Shown here: positions 24,909-35,100 of the stretch, piece after piece
How the letters are laid out: the number at the start of each line of letters is the position of its first letter
How positions within the stretch are numbered: position 1 is the first letter of the stretch
Assembly: GCA_028873845.1 (NCBI GenBank)
Contig: JAPPNO010000049.1
Coordinates: 1-38,531, forward strand
DNA from: Gemmatimonadota bacterium
GTDB lineage: Bacteria > Gemmatimonadota > Gemmatimonadetes > Longimicrobiales > Gaopeijiaceae
Length of the DNA: 38,531 nt
Direction of reading: 5' to 3'
Made by a program: the position numbers and the translations under genes
Notes under the pieces: model-generated
The model's input: the letters and a program-made list of their open reading frames with translations, nothing else
The model's database searches: none
Told to the model about the DNA's origin: nothing

Positions 24909-26069
24909 CTACGCCCCCCCCTTCTCCCGTAGAATCGTGACCTGCCGGGGATTCCGAAGCCGCCAGCGCTGGCCCTCGCGCCGAAGGTCGCCTTCAAGGG
25001 ACACGCTCAGACGGTCGCGGTGGGCACGAGTGATTTCGCGGTAGTCCGAAGGGTCGAAGACCACCTTCACGGAGGTCATCCGTCCGTCCACAAACGCCCT
25101 GATCGTGGCAATCCCATGCGATTCGCCCTTCCCCCGCGCCAGCCCCGACACGTAGCCTTGGATCTCCTCGTCGGTTCGCTCCTGCCGGTCCGCCAGCACT
25201 CGCGCCGCCTCGTCAAGGACCGGCGCGTCAGGTGGCCTGAAACTCACCACCAACCTCTCGGGCGCCGCAGTGCTGAACGGCCGTGTCATGGCCCAGCTCA
25301 CGGACACTTCGAGCCCCCCACCCACCTCGGTGAGCCTCGCGACCGAACGGCACAGGTTGGCGCTGACACCGTCGTTCACCCGCTCTTCGAATTCGCCGAT
25401 TCCGGCCGCGTCCCGGTTGACCCGGTCGGTCGCCGTCCTGGAGGCTCGTAGGCCGGAGACCAGCTTCCGGGCGACCCTCCGCTCGAAGGGCTCCTCGTAG
25501 AGGTCCTTGACGGGCTCCTCGCGAAACAGCTTCTTCTGCAGGGAGGGCGGCACCGGCGAGAGGATGTTGATCACGAAGCTGCCGGGCTCGGTCTGGCCCA
25601 GACGCACCTTGCGCAAGTAGTCGGTGGCCCGCTTGTTCCGACCCGCCCGGTACATCCGCTGCGGCCTGTCCGCCGAGCACGCCGCGGCCAGCAGTAGGCG
25701 CTTCGCTTCGGCCAGCGCGGCCGCGCCGTCGGAGATGCTGACCGCGTTGTCGTCGTCTGCGTTCGGAAGGCGCACTCGGATCAGGTCCGACTCGGCCAGA
25801 GCGAGGTCCACGAGCACGGCGAGCATCCGTCGCCCTTCGAGCCGGGCCAACTGCTCTGCGATCTGGTAGATCCTCGTACCGTAGTCACCGTAGTGCTCGA
25901 ACGCCGGCACGATCGCGGCCTCCCGCTCGTCCTCAGCCCATACGTAGATGTCCGCCGTGTCGCCACCGATCGACTCCTCACGATACCATCCGTTCGCGCG
26001 GAGGTAGGCGTGGACGGAGCGAAGGCCGATGTTCCCGGCGAGCGCGGCTTCGGTTGCCTGAGTGCTCAT
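24909..26069 (-). CDS. Conserved-looking protein of unknown function, partner of DUF4365
   Basis: This is a 386-residue soluble protein that I do not recognise as a named family. The N-terminus has a mixed alpha/beta region (SVHAYLRANGWYREE, then GGDTADIYVWAEDE). The middle is rich in charged helices. The C-terminal about 80 residues (TIRAFVDGRMTSVKVVFDPSDYREITRAH, then VSLEGDLRREGQRWRL) look like a small beta barrel. ATG 26069 has AAGGAGG five bases upstream and overlaps the DUF4365 stop (ATGA), so the two genes form a translationally coupled pair. No membrane segment or catalytic motif is visible. Confidence 0.65.
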   Translation of the reverse strand: MSTQATEAALAGNIGLRSVHAYLRANGWYREESIGGDTADIYVWAEDEREAAIVPAFEHYGDYGTRIYQIAEQLARLEGRRMLAVLVDLALAESDLIRVRLPNADDDNAVSISDGAAALAEAKRLLLAAACSADRPQRMYRAGRNKRATDYLRKVRLGQTEPGSFVINILSPVPPSLQKKLFREEPVKDLYEEPFERRVARKLVSGLRASRTATDRVNRDAAGIGEFEERVNDGVSANLCRSVARLTEVGGGLEVSVSWAMTRPFSTAAPERLVVSFRPPDAPVLDEAARVLADRQERTDEEIQGYVSGLARGKGESHGIATIRAFVDGRMTSVKVVFDPSDYREITRAHRDRLSVSLEGDLRREGQRWRLRNPRQVTILREKGGA

Positions 26070-26560
26070 GAAGTCCTCCTTCGCAAGTGGGCGAACAGTG
26101 GGGCGAGGCCCGACCGGTCGAAGCGCTGGGTTCGGGGGATGACCACCGTTGTCGAGCCAGCGTCCAACGGATCCCGTCCCGCAAGCGAGATCCACCAGCC
26201 ACACTTCATCAAGATCATACGCTCGGGGGTGCAATTCAGCCACTGGGACTCGTCGGGGGGAAGCTCCAGGACAACCAGCACCAACGGGACCGTCCGTTGA
26301 GTCACGAGATCATTGTAGTTCTTTCGCTTTAGCCGGAAGTGGAGACCGTCGTGGTGCTTCCGGGCGTTCGACGTGGCCTTCAGCTGCAGATCCACGGCCG
26401 CTGGGCTCGGTGGGCCGGACCGAATGGTCGCGTCGATGCTGTCCATGTCCGGATCCGGTCCCTGCTGGAACATGAGGCCATCCCTCGCGGCGAGCGCCGC
26501 GACGAACGCGTGAGAGAGCTTTTCCTTGCGCTGGTTGTCGGTGAGGATCGGTGGAGCCAT
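26066..26560 (-). CDS. DUF4365 domain protein (restriction-endonuclease-like fold)
   Basis: This is a 164-residue protein covering the whole DUF4365 domain. It starts with a helix TDNQRKEKLSHAFVAALAARDG. The acidic loop DPDMDSIDATI (D38 to D43) is followed by the strand VDLQLKATS with Q59 and K61, the D...QxK layout of PD-(D/E)XK enzymes. Then come LVLVVLELPPDESQW and MILMKCGWWISLAG, typical of the domain. It is probably a DNA- or RNA-cutting effector whose partner is the next gene. ATG 26560 is chosen because the domain starts there; the frame upstream to 26749 is low complexity. It is the first gene of a two-gene minus-strand unit, divergent from the IetAS-like pair. Confidence 0.75.
   Translation of the reverse strand: MAPPILTDNQRKEKLSHAFVAALAARDGLMFQQGPDPDMDSIDATIRSGPPSPAAVDLQLKATSNARKHHDGLHFRLKRKNYNDLVTQRTVPLVLVVLELPPDESQWLNCTPERMILMKCGWWISLAGRDPLDAGSTTVVIPRTQRFDRSGLAPLFAHLRRRTS
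26075..26081 (-). promoter_or_regulatory. Ribosome binding site that fixes the start of the 386-residue protein
   Basis: AAGGAGG on the minus strand lies five bases before ATG 26069, inside the end of the DUF4365 gene. It rules out the longer open frame that begins at 26243. Confidence 0.7.
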
Positions 26561-26864
26561 GGAAGGAGCGTCCTTGGTTCCGGGGTTGACTGAGGATGAA
26601 GGGCAATAAGATACCATCGCTGAGCAGATGCGGATTCGGCTGCGGGTGGCGGACTCGGGGCCTCTCGCCACGGTCCAAGCGTCAGGCGCGGCCCCCTTGT
26701 CCGCCGACGGCGACGCCACACTGCGCCGCGACCGGGTTCCCCCCGCCAACCGTCAACCGGCTACATTCAAGTTGGGCACGCGGCTTGCAGGCCGCCCAGC
26801 CGCGGACCAACGTGGTGCCAGCAATGGAACCGGATCCCGACGTTACCGAGAGGAGCACATCGAC
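26561..26864. other. Divergent intergenic region between DUF4365 and IetA-like genes
   Basis: These 304 bases have no convincing gene. TTGACT (26586-26591) and TAAGAT (26607-26612), 15 bases apart, are a weak plus-strand promoter candidate for the ATPase gene, with a leader of about 250 bases. A GC-rich hairpin (GCGGC, TTGCAG, GCCGC) lies near 26781-26796. Confidence 0.35.
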
Positions 26865-27836
26865 ATGGCAAGAGCCGATCTGCTGGTCTCTCTCGTCCGA
26901 GCCAGCGCCGAGGGCGACCGGGGGCGGGTCCGTAAGGCAACCGAGGCGATCATCGCCGAGGAGCGGGCGAAGAACCACCACGTGCTGGCGGATCGCCTGA
27001 CCCGGGCCGTCGCCAACGGGGCGGAGAGTCCCCGAGCGGCGTTCGTGGTGCACGGGAGCGCATGGCGCCGGTTCGCGACCGAGCTGGTGCCGCGACGGCG
27101 TTTGGAGGACCTCGTCCTTTCCGACGCGAACAGGGCGGCCTGCCGAGACCTGATCGAGGAGCAGCGGAGGGCGTCCGTTCTGCGCGCGCATTCGTTGGAG
27201 CCCCGGCATCGCGTGCTTCTCGTCGGACCGCCGGGGAATGGAAAAACGACGCTGGCCGAAGCCATCGCCGAAGCGCTCTCGGTCCCCTTCATCGTGGTGC
27301 GCTACGAAACGATGATCGGGAGCTACCTCGGCGAGACCGCGAACCGCCTGAAGCGCGTGGTCGACTACGCCCGCACCACACCCTGCGTTCTCTTCTTCGA
27401 CGAGTTCGACGCCGTGGCGAAGGAACGGGGGGACACCCACGAGACGGGCGAGATCAAGCGCGTGGTCACCTCGCTCCTGATGCAGGTCGACGGACTGCCG
27501 AGCTACACGGTGACCGTGGCCGCCACCAACCACCCCGAGCTGCTCGATCGCGCGGTGTGGCGGAGGTTCCAGCTGCGTCTCTCGCTCGATCCGCCGTCGG
27601 AGAGGGGCCTCGCCAGGTACCTTGAGAAGTTCGGCCGCCACATGGGCGGTGGGCTTGGGCACGCCCCGGCCAAGCTGGCGGCCCGGCTGGGGCCGGTCAG
27701 CTACGCCGAGGCCGAGGAGTTCTGCCTTGACGTGAAGAGGCGGTTCGCGCTGGGGACTGGTGGTGTCGGCATGAAGGCGGCCGTGACTGCTACGCTCAAG
27801 CTCTGGGAAGAGCGGGGGCGGGTGGTGGCCGAGTAG
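26865..27836 (+). CDS. ietA: AAA+ ATPase of an IetAS-type system
   Basis: This is a 323-residue protein. A helical N-terminus (about 1-100) precedes one AAA+ module: Walker A GPPGNGKTT (121-129), Walker B CVLFFDEFDA (174-183), sensor-1 N222 in AATNHPELLDRA, and Arg residues 233-234 in RAVWRRF as the finger. A helical lid ends the protein. The fold is close to FtsH/katanin-like AAA ATPases. GAGAGGAG lies upstream of ATG 26865. The gene sits 19 bases before an S8 subtilase, the arrangement of IetA/IetS, described for plasmid incompatibility in Agrobacterium and reported as an anti-phage system (Gao et al. 2020). The ATPase probably controls the protease. The symbol rests on architecture and context, not on a search. 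Confidence 0.8.
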   Translation: MARADLLVSLVRASAEGDRGRVRKATEAIIAEERAKNHHVLADRLTRAVANGAESPRAAFVVHGSAWRRFATELVPRRRLEDLVLSDANRAACRDLIEEQRRASVLRAHSLEPRHRVLLVGPPGNGKTTLAEAIAEALSVPFIVVRYETMIGSYLGETANRLKRVVDYARTTPCVLFFDEFDAVAKERGDTHETGEIKRVVTSLLMQVDGLPSYTVTVAATNHPELLDRAVWRRFQLRLSLDPPSERGLARYLEKFGRHMGGGLGHAPAKLAARLGPVSYAEAEEFCLDVKRRFALGTGGVGMKAAVTATLKLWEERGRVVAE

Positions 27837-27855
27837 GGGCGCGACGCGACGAGAC

Positions 27856-30456
27856 ATGTCCGAGTTTCCGCTCCTGCCGCTTCCGGCACTGGAGATCAGG
27901 GTCCCGCCCCCCGGTAGAGGCTTCCCGCCAACGGTGCCGCGGCATCCTCCTCGTGCGCGTCAAGCTGAGCGGCTGGGCCCGGTATTCGACAGGCTGGCGT
28001 CGGTGTTTGCGGGTGGCCGTGATCCGGTGGAGTTGCGCGAAGACCCCGCGAGTCTGGCTCCAGAGAGGGTCATCGTGTTCGAGGTGGCTGGATCAATCAG
28101 CGATTTCGTTGCCGCGTGCCGAAAGGTGCCCGGATTGGAGTACCTCGCCGAGCAAGATACGGAGTTCGAACCCGACGACGACTTCTGGGTTGTTGACACG
28201 CGGGAGGGGAAAAAGGGGCAGCGCCGCGGCGACAAGGCAGTGGGGGGACGGCTGTACGCAGCCATGCCGGACCTTCGAGCGCTGAGAGAGCTCCTCAGCC
28301 TATGGGAGCGCCATCAGCGGCGCTTGAAGCCCGAACCCGGACGCAAGGCTTGGTTCGACCTCTTCAAGCTCCTTCGGGTTCTTCGGCCTTGGGGACCCGA
28401 GGACAGGATTCCCGACGAACTACGCGAACACTTCCTGTTCGATATCGAGTCTGACCCCGAGTCAACGGTCGCGCTTGAAGTCGAGTTGTGGTATCGGGAG
28501 AGCGGGGCGCAGCGGGAGCGGGCGAGACGCGAGTTGGCTGGGGTCGTGGCTCAAGCGGGCGGATCGATCGTCCATCAGGCCTCCATCCCGCCCATTCGCT
28601 ACGAGGCAGCGCTGATTCGCCTGCCACGACAGGAGGTGAGGCGGGTGATCGATCGGGAACCTGTGCATCTGGTGGTCTGCGACGACATCATGTTCGTCAG
28701 GCCTCAATGCACAGCGTCTCCCCGACCAGTGCAACGTCGCTCATGGCCCGGAGCGGTACCCGAAGGTCCACTCCCCGCACGGGACGAACCCCCGATTGTT
28801 GCACTACTTGACGGCGTGCCCGTCCAGAAGCATCGGCTACTGGAAGGGCGGGTGGCAATCGACGACCCGGACGGTCTTGATCAACAGAGCGTGGTGGCCG
28901 CGCGACGCCACGGCACAGCGATGGCATCGTTGATCATTCATGGAGACCGTAATCGGTCTCAAGCCCCGCTGAATCGATTGATCCACGTCCACCCGGTCAT
29001 CTACGCACCCGAGACTGGCTCAGAGGAGCGGTTCCGGTCGGACCGCCTGTTGGTCGATACCATCTACCGGGCAGTGGTGCGCATGAAGGAGGGGGTTGGC
29101 GGCGCACGTCCGTCCGCTCCCCAGGTCTTCATCGTGAACCTCTCTCTGGGCGACACGCGACGGCCCTACGCGGGCTGGATCAGTCCTTGGGCGCGTCTGC
29201 TCGACCACCTCGCCCATGCCTATGGCATCCTGTTCGTCGTGAGCGCCGGGAACGTCAACCAACCCCTGCCGATCTCGCGATTCGACACCATGACCGCGTT
29301 CGAGGACGCAGATGCGTCCACGCGTGAAGAGGCCTTGCTCGAAGGGCTCGGCGAACAGCGCTCTCAGCGAACGCTCCTGTCACCTTCCGAAGCCATGAAT
29401 GTGCTTACTGTGGGTGCCGCGCACGACGAGGCAGCGCCCGGTGGCCTTGGAGGTATGGGGACCGGCCCGACAGTGGCCCCGTACTTGAACGGTGCGTTGC
29501 CGAACATCAGTTCCGCCATGGGACTCGGGCACCGCAAGGTCATCAAGCCCGACGTCCTCATGCCGGGAGGACGGGAGCATGTCCTGGCGAGTCCACAGGG
29601 TGGCCACATCCACGTCAGGCCCGGGAATCCCGGATCGCGCTTCGGCATCCGAGCGGCGGCACCCGACCTGCAAGGCAGCTTGGACCGGGAGACGAACACC
29701 AGCGGGACCAGCACGGCCGCCGCATTGGCCACACGGGCCGCGCACCAGCTCTACGATGCGCTGATGGATCCACAGAACGGAAGCGTGCTCGCCGACGCGG
29801 ATCCCGAGTACCACGCGGTCGTGGTAAGGGCCCTCCTGGTGCACGCAGCCCGGTGGGACGAGTCGGTGGCGTCCAGGGTCGGCGACCTCTACGGGCCGCA
29901 TGGGCAGGGGAAGCACGTAGAGCGGTTGGACAACGTCGCCCGACTCCTGGGCTACGGAGTTCCGCAAATCACGGAGGCCATGACCTGCACGGCCCACAGG
30001 GCAACGATGGTCGGCTACGGGCGGATCGCGAGCGGGCAGATGGCCGTCTGTCGCCTGCCGCTGCCGCCCAGCCTGTCTCGCGTTGAGGTGCCCCGCACGC
30101 TCACGGTCACCCTTGCCTGGTTCTCCCCCGTCAATGTGCGGCGTCTGGCCTATCGGATGGCGAGGCTCGAAGTGGCGGGAGGCTTCGACGCCGAGTTTGG
30201 AACCTCTCGGCAGAAGAGCCAGCCCAGCGACAGGTCGATTCCGAGGGGAACGCTGTTCCATCAGCGATACCACGGTGAGGAGGCCGTCCAGTTCGTCGCG
30301 GACGGCGAGGTGGAGCTACGCATCACGTGCAAGGAGCCAGCCGGCCCGCTGGACGAGACGATCCGCTACGGTCTTGCGGTCACGATCGAGGCTGGTGAGG
30401 GAATTCCCGTATACGAGGAAGTACGGCAAGCGCTGGCGGTGCGGGCTCGGGCCTGA
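27856..30456 (+). CDS. ietS: S8 subtilisin-like serine protease of an IetAS-type system
   Basis: This is an 866-residue protein without a signal peptide, so it acts in the cytoplasm. Residues 1-310 are an N-terminal extension of unknown fold. The subtilase domain carries the triad D319 (IVALLDG), H352 (RRHGTAMASLI) and S619 (NTSGTSTAAAL); the oxyanion Asn lies in VSAGN. The last 170 or so residues form a beta-rich domain (TLTVTLAWFSP, then EVELRITCKEPAG). A cytoplasmic subtilase next to an AAA ATPase matches IetS. On infection the pair would cleave host or phage proteins; the substrate is unknown. It is the second gene of the operon; no terminator with a T-run was found after it. Confidence 0.85.
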   Translation: MSEFPLLPLPALEIRVPPPGRGFPPTVPRHPPRARQAERLGPVFDRLASVFAGGRDPVELREDPASLAPERVIVFEVAGSISDFVAACRKVPGLEYLAEQDTEFEPDDDFWVVDTREGKKGQRRGDKAVGGRLYAAMPDLRALRELLSLWERHQRRLKPEPGRKAWFDLFKLLRVLRPWGPEDRIPDELREHFLFDIESDPESTVALEVELWYRESGAQRERARRELAGVVAQAGGSIVHQASIPPIRYEAALIRLPRQEVRRVIDREPVHLVVCDDIMFVRPQCTASPRPVQRRSWPGAVPEGPLPARDEPPIVALLDGVPVQKHRLLEGRVAIDDPDGLDQQSVVAARRHGTAMASLIIHGDRNRSQAPLNRLIHVHPVIYAPETGSEERFRSDRLLVDTIYRAVVRMKEGVGGARPSAPQVFIVNLSLGDTRRPYAGWISPWARLLDHLAHAYGILFVVSAGNVNQPLPISRFDTMTAFEDADASTREEALLEGLGEQRSQRTLLSPSEAMNVLTVGAAHDEAAPGGLGGMGTGPTVAPYLNGALPNISSAMGLGHRKVIKPDVLMPGGREHVLASPQGGHIHVRPGNPGSRFGIRAAAPDLQGSLDRETNTSGTSTAAALATRAAHQLYDALMDPQNGSVLADADPEYHAVVVRALLVHAARWDESVASRVGDLYGPHGQGKHVERLDNVARLLGYGVPQITEAMTCTAHRATMVGYGRIASGQMAVCRLPLPPSLSRVEVPRTLTVTLAWFSPVNVRRLAYRMARLEVAGGFDAEFGTSRQKSQPSDRSIPRGTLFHQRYHGEEAVQFVADGEVELRITCKEPAGPLDETIRYGLAVTIEAGEGIPVYEEVRQALAVRARA

Positions 30457-30948
30457 GCTCTCGCGATCACGGGCCGGACCTCCCGATGGCCCGCGCTCAG
30501 AGCGTCTGGTCCGTACGGTCAACCGACCCATCGGAAGACCGCGTAGACCGTGGCGTTCACGTGGATGGACACGAGGACGGTCGGTTTCGCGAATCCCGCG
30601 CCTCCGCGATCTTGAATGACGCTGCTCCACCGGTTTCGGACCCGGTCGGCGCAGCGATGCGGAATTACGGGGTGACACCGGTTGTCCGGTCGGAGCGCGA
30701 GGCGTGCGTGCCGAATCGGCGGCCTGACGGCAATTGAGCGACCGGCAACGCGCATGGACCGTGCGGGTCGACGGCCGAGTCGTCACCCACGGGGATGTTC
30801 ATTCACTTCATCACGTCCCTGCCAGCCTCCGCCTGACCCAAGCCCCTTCCGCAGGCAGTCCGCGCCTCCGCTGCCCCCGACTTCCAGGTACAACCATGCG
30901 GCCGGTCTCCCGAGCACGCCGCGGCAAGAATGCACTCTTCCACAGCGG
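30457..30948. other. 492-base region without a gene between convergent units
   Basis: It lies between the IetS-like stop and the stop of the minus-strand coiled-coil gene. Short open frames on both strands (for example 30486-30737 plus and 30519-30755 minus) have compositions of GC-rich noise and no start signals. No clear hairpin-plus-T-run terminator was found. It could be the scar of a lost gene. Confidence 0.4.
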
Positions 30949-32079
30949 CTACGTGCCATCCATACCGTTCATAGCAAGTTGGATGACGAAACTCACCCAC
31001 GAATCTGTACGCAGCACCAAGGCGTTGAGTTGCTGGTCAGTCAACCCGGGGTCAGCCTGGTGCACCCGATTCAGCATCGCCATGTAATCCAAGAGCGCTT
31101 TGGTATCGCTGACTAGAAAACTACTGAGCGGTTCAGAATTGATCTCACGACAAATATAGAGTATCCGTGCGCGTCGCGTCGGCCTCCCATTCGGGCTCAC
31201 CATATCACCCATGCCACACGACCAAGACAAGACCATCTTGTCGGGAGCTAACATTCTAATAAGATGATTCCAGAGCTCCCGAAGAGAAACGAGTACATGG
31301 CGACTGCGATCAACACTTCCTCCGACCAAGGCCTCTTTCGATCCCTGGTACATTTTCTCCAGTGCTGGGTCAAGCCGACGAAGCAACGCGGGTACATTAG
31401 AGGTCTCGTCTCGGATCTCAGCAACGATCGCTTCATCCGCGTGCGCCTCTTCAGAATCTGGCAACACTGTTGCAACACCGTATCCCGCGGTCAAGATCTC
31501 ACGGCTTGCGCCTGGGATCACAAATGCTGGCAGCTCAATAACGTTCTCTATACTCCTTACCGCGAGAGCTGCATCGCGGAAACGACTCGCGAGTGTCTGG
31601 AATGAGGCCAAAGGCTGCGACAACAACTCGATTTCCCTTGAAGCCAAGCTGCGAATGTGGTCAACGTCGAGGCGCAGGGTAAGGCGTTCCGCCATCGCGG
31701 TCCATCGAATCGACGACGACACCGACGATTGGGCAGCGGCTTGGACTTGGGCCATCCTATCGACCGAAGATCGTAGCTCCTGCTTCCAACTCTCGTGAAT
31801 CCTCGCAAGGTCGCCGAATTCGCGCTTTGTGCCACGAATGCTGTCAACCAATTCGAACAAGCCGCGATTAGACTCATGAATGATCCGCTGCACGCGGGAG
31901 GTAGCAGCCGCGCTCGCTTGAAGTTGCTTACTTATGTTGGCGTAATTTGTGCGAGCGCGTTGCATGGCCTCTGCTGCCTGTCGAATAGAACCATAGTGTG
32001 GCCGCAACGCTCGGACCGCCTCGTCTAGCTGCTGGCGCATCGCCAGATACCTGCGAAGTTCGTCGTTGGTGTATGTCAT
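30949..32079 (-). CDS. Coiled-coil protein with C-terminal domain like the predicted pPIWI-associating nuclease
   Basis: This is a 376-residue protein. Residues about 1-180 are long amphipathic helices, likely a coiled coil (RRYLAMRQQLDEAVRALRPH and onward). The C-terminal about 150 residues contain LDPALEKMYQGSKEAL, DRSRHVLVSLRELWNHLIRM, LAPD, then GRPTRRARILYI and a final helix TDSWVSFVIQL. This order resembles the Pfam family called predicted pPIWI-associating nuclease, found in many defence loci. The nuclease activity in that family is a prediction. GGGGGAA lies upstream of the ATG. It starts 36 bases after the methylase stop on the same strand, so the two are probably one operon. GC content is visibly lower than in the neighbours, a sign of recent transfer. 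Confidence 0.6.
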   Translation of the reverse strand: MTYTNDELRRYLAMRQQLDEAVRALRPHYGSIRQAAEAMQRARTNYANISKQLQASAAATSRVQRIIHESNRGLFELVDSIRGTKREFGDLARIHESWKQELRSSVDRMAQVQAAAQSSVSSSIRWTAMAERLTLRLDVDHIRSLASREIELLSQPLASFQTLASRFRDAALAVRSIENVIELPAFVIPGASREILTAGYGVATVLPDSEEAHADEAIVAEIRDETSNVPALLRRLDPALEKMYQGSKEALVGGSVDRSRHVLVSLRELWNHLIRMLAPDKMVLSWSCGMGDMVSPNGRPTRRARILYICREINSEPLSSFLVSDTKALLDYMAMLNRVHQADPGLTDQQLNALVLRTDSWVSFVIQLAMNGMDGT

Positions 32080-32115
32080 GTCATGATTCCCCCTATGCTC
32101 GTTGGGCGTTCCGTG

Positions 32116-35100
32116 CTATGAGACGACCGAGCACCTCGTCCCGCACCGGTAGCGGTACCGGCGCTTGCTCGGTCCAGACGCGGGTTCGTCGTTCTCGCCT
32201 GAGTGATCTGGTAGAAACTCGCACCGAGTGGGAATACCTGTCCACCCGTAGGCCGCGAGGACGGCTTCGTCCATGGCGGCGTGGAGTCGTCGCAGTTCGG
32301 CAATGTCGGGATCGCGCTCATCGGGGTCGTGGAAGCGGTTGTAGGTCTTGGTGAGGCCCTCGTTGTTCATCACCATGAGGTCGGCCCGGAAGTCGTAATA
32401 GGCTTGGCCCGCGGCTTCGAGGGCGGTGTGCGTGGTCCAGCCAGGCGGGAACGGGAATGTCTCGTAGACGTCGGAGGGGGTGTACCGGAGGTCGTCCTTC
32501 AAGGAAGAGCCGAAGAAGCGGGCCCAGATCTCGTGAGGCCGGGATTGGAGGGCGCAAAAGGCGGCGTACGTGCCGAGCGCGAAAACGTTGTGCGGCCCGG
32601 CGTATACCATGTCACGATCCAGGAACGCGAACTGCATATGTTGGCATGTAAAACCGTGAAACAAAACCCTCTCCAAGCCGGCGATCGCAGTCTGGAGCTC
32701 CTTGGCCAGCGATCCGTACTGCCACCAGAACTTCGCGCGCTTCCGCCCAATTGCGTTCTGGGTCAGGTGCACCCGAGCTGGCTTCACCTTGTCCTCCACG
32801 ATCTTCAGCAGATCCGGCCAATCCTGTGCGACCGGGTCCGGATAGTCGGCCGGCACGATCCCGCTCCGCAACCACACCGTGCGCTGTCTTCCGTCCGCAT
32901 CCTCCCATTGTTCGCCGAGATCCGCCCGCCGCAGCGGATATTCCCGGAAATTGATCACGTACCTGCGATGCTCATGAGTCGGGCTCGTATTCACTTCCGA
33001 GCCTCCGATGTACGGGAAAATGGCTTCGGCATTCTTCGAATCCTTCTCGATCAGTCGCCGCATCTCGCTGAGCGGTGACGCCACGCCCTTCGTGTCGGTA
33101 TCGTCGAACGTGAAGCCCATGCCGAGCACGATGCTCCCCTGGAAGCTCTGATCTTCGTTGGCCTCCAGCTTCACCGGATCGTCATGTCCACCGGTGTGGA
33201 AGAGGAAGGCCGTAATCTCGTCGACAGGCCGCCCGTCAAGATGCTTCGACACGAGGAACTCTCCCTTGGCGGCATGCACGACGCTCACGACCACAGCGGC
33301 CTGACCCGGCCATGTGTAGCGGGTGGATGCCCAATAGATCTCTCCGCCATTCTGGCAGATCCACCGAAGCCCGGTGGAGCGCGTGTCGCCCTGCCCGATA
33401 GTGTTCGTCGCGATCAGTCCGAAGGTGCCGCCATCGCGAAGCAGGTCGAACACCCGGCGGAAGAAATGCGCGACGAGGTCCGAGTTTCCGTGGCTCTTCG
33501 CGTGCAGTTCCTTCAGCCACAGCGGGTAGCTGTCGATGGTCGCGGCCGCAACCGTGTTCTTGCCGGCAAACGGCGGATTCCCCACAAACACGTCGAACCC
33601 CGGATTCGTCCGCTCGAACACCTCGGGAAACTCGATCTCCCAGTGGAACGGCGCTAAGACTGGGTTGGCCTTGCGCTTCGCCTCCAGGCGCTCACGGTGC
33701 TCCTTGGTGTCGTCGTCCTGAACCGCAGCAAGGTGGGCAACGCGCCGCGCCTCCCGCGACTTCACCTTCGTCTCCAGGAAGAACGCCTCGACCGCCAGGT
33801 CGCCGAAGAGCCGCACGTCCTTCAGCGCGGCCTCCACCTGTTCCCACTTGTCCTCCAGCTCCCACTGCGGCGTTCCTGGCCCGGCCTCCCGGATTTCCTC
33901 CCGGAGCCTCACAACCCGGTCTACCGCGTCCGACACGCGCGTGTTCAGCTCCAACTGGAGCGGCAACGCGCCTGTCTTCCAGGTAAACGCCGAAATCTGC
34001 CGCCGCGTCAGCCCTACCAGCGAATCCCCATCTCGGAGCGCGTGGTCCACGAAGGTGAGCGCCTCGTCCTTCGCCAGCGTCGCCAGCCAGAGCGACATCT
34101 TGGCCAGATCCACTGCCATCGGATTCCGATCCACGCCGTAGAGGCACTTCTGCGCGACCATGCGTCCCGCCAAGACCAGCTCGTCCTCTCCCGGCGGCAC
34201 CTCAGGTCGGCCCCCGTGCCGCTTCCACGACTCCACCAGCTCGTCGGCCAGCTGGCGACACGCCTCCACCAAGAACGCCCCCGATCCCATCGTCGGATCG
34301 CAGATCTTCAGGTCGAGCAGCTCGGAAGGCCTGGGCCCCCTACCGTTTCCCATGCGGTGCAACACTGGCTCCAGCGCCTTCCTCACGATCGGCTCGGTCA
34401 GCTCGCGCGGCGTATAGTGCGACCCCGAACGCCGCCGTTCGTCGCTAGGCTGCAGGATCATCGCGCCCCGCGGCACCAGATCCGGCGTGGCCGCCGTGTC
34501 CACCACTTTCGCAAGCGCCGCGTGCAGCTCGGTCACCCCCTCTGCCGCCTTGAGCGGCTTCGTCACCGTCGCCGTCAGCTTCCGCTCCGTCCGTTCACGC
34601 ACCCACTTGGCCCGCGCCCCCGGTTCCACCTCCGCCAGTTCTTCCAGATTCACCGTCGTCGACGCCCCACCCTTCTTGTGCGCCCTGATCGCCACCGACC
34701 GCCCCGTCGCCGTCTCCAGTCGGAACCCCATCATCGTCTCGTAGACGGACCCGATCTGCTCCACATCGAGGGCCCGGTACGAGATCCGCTCGCCGTCGAG
34801 CACCAGCAGCTTGTCGAGCACCCTGTAGATCGTCCCGTCGGGCACCAGCGGCACCTTGATCGCCTGTGTCACCTGCGGTGCGCCGCTACCGTGCCACCCC
34901 TCCAGAAACGGAAAGCGGCTGGGGCTGAAGAGCTCCCCCCGCCGGGCCGGCAGCCGCATGCCGCCGGACTTCGCACCGTCGTGAACCATGCGGAAGAGTA
35001 CCACGAGCTGCGCCCATGCCCCGTAGCGGTCGTCCATCGTGTCGGGGTACAGCCCGGCCTCCTCGCGAAGCCGCTCGTAGAGTCCGCCGACCGAGTAGTG

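Noticed and set aside
30486-30737. Small plus-strand frame in the gap after IetS
   Set aside because: No start signal or recognisable motif; an equally long minus frame overlaps it.
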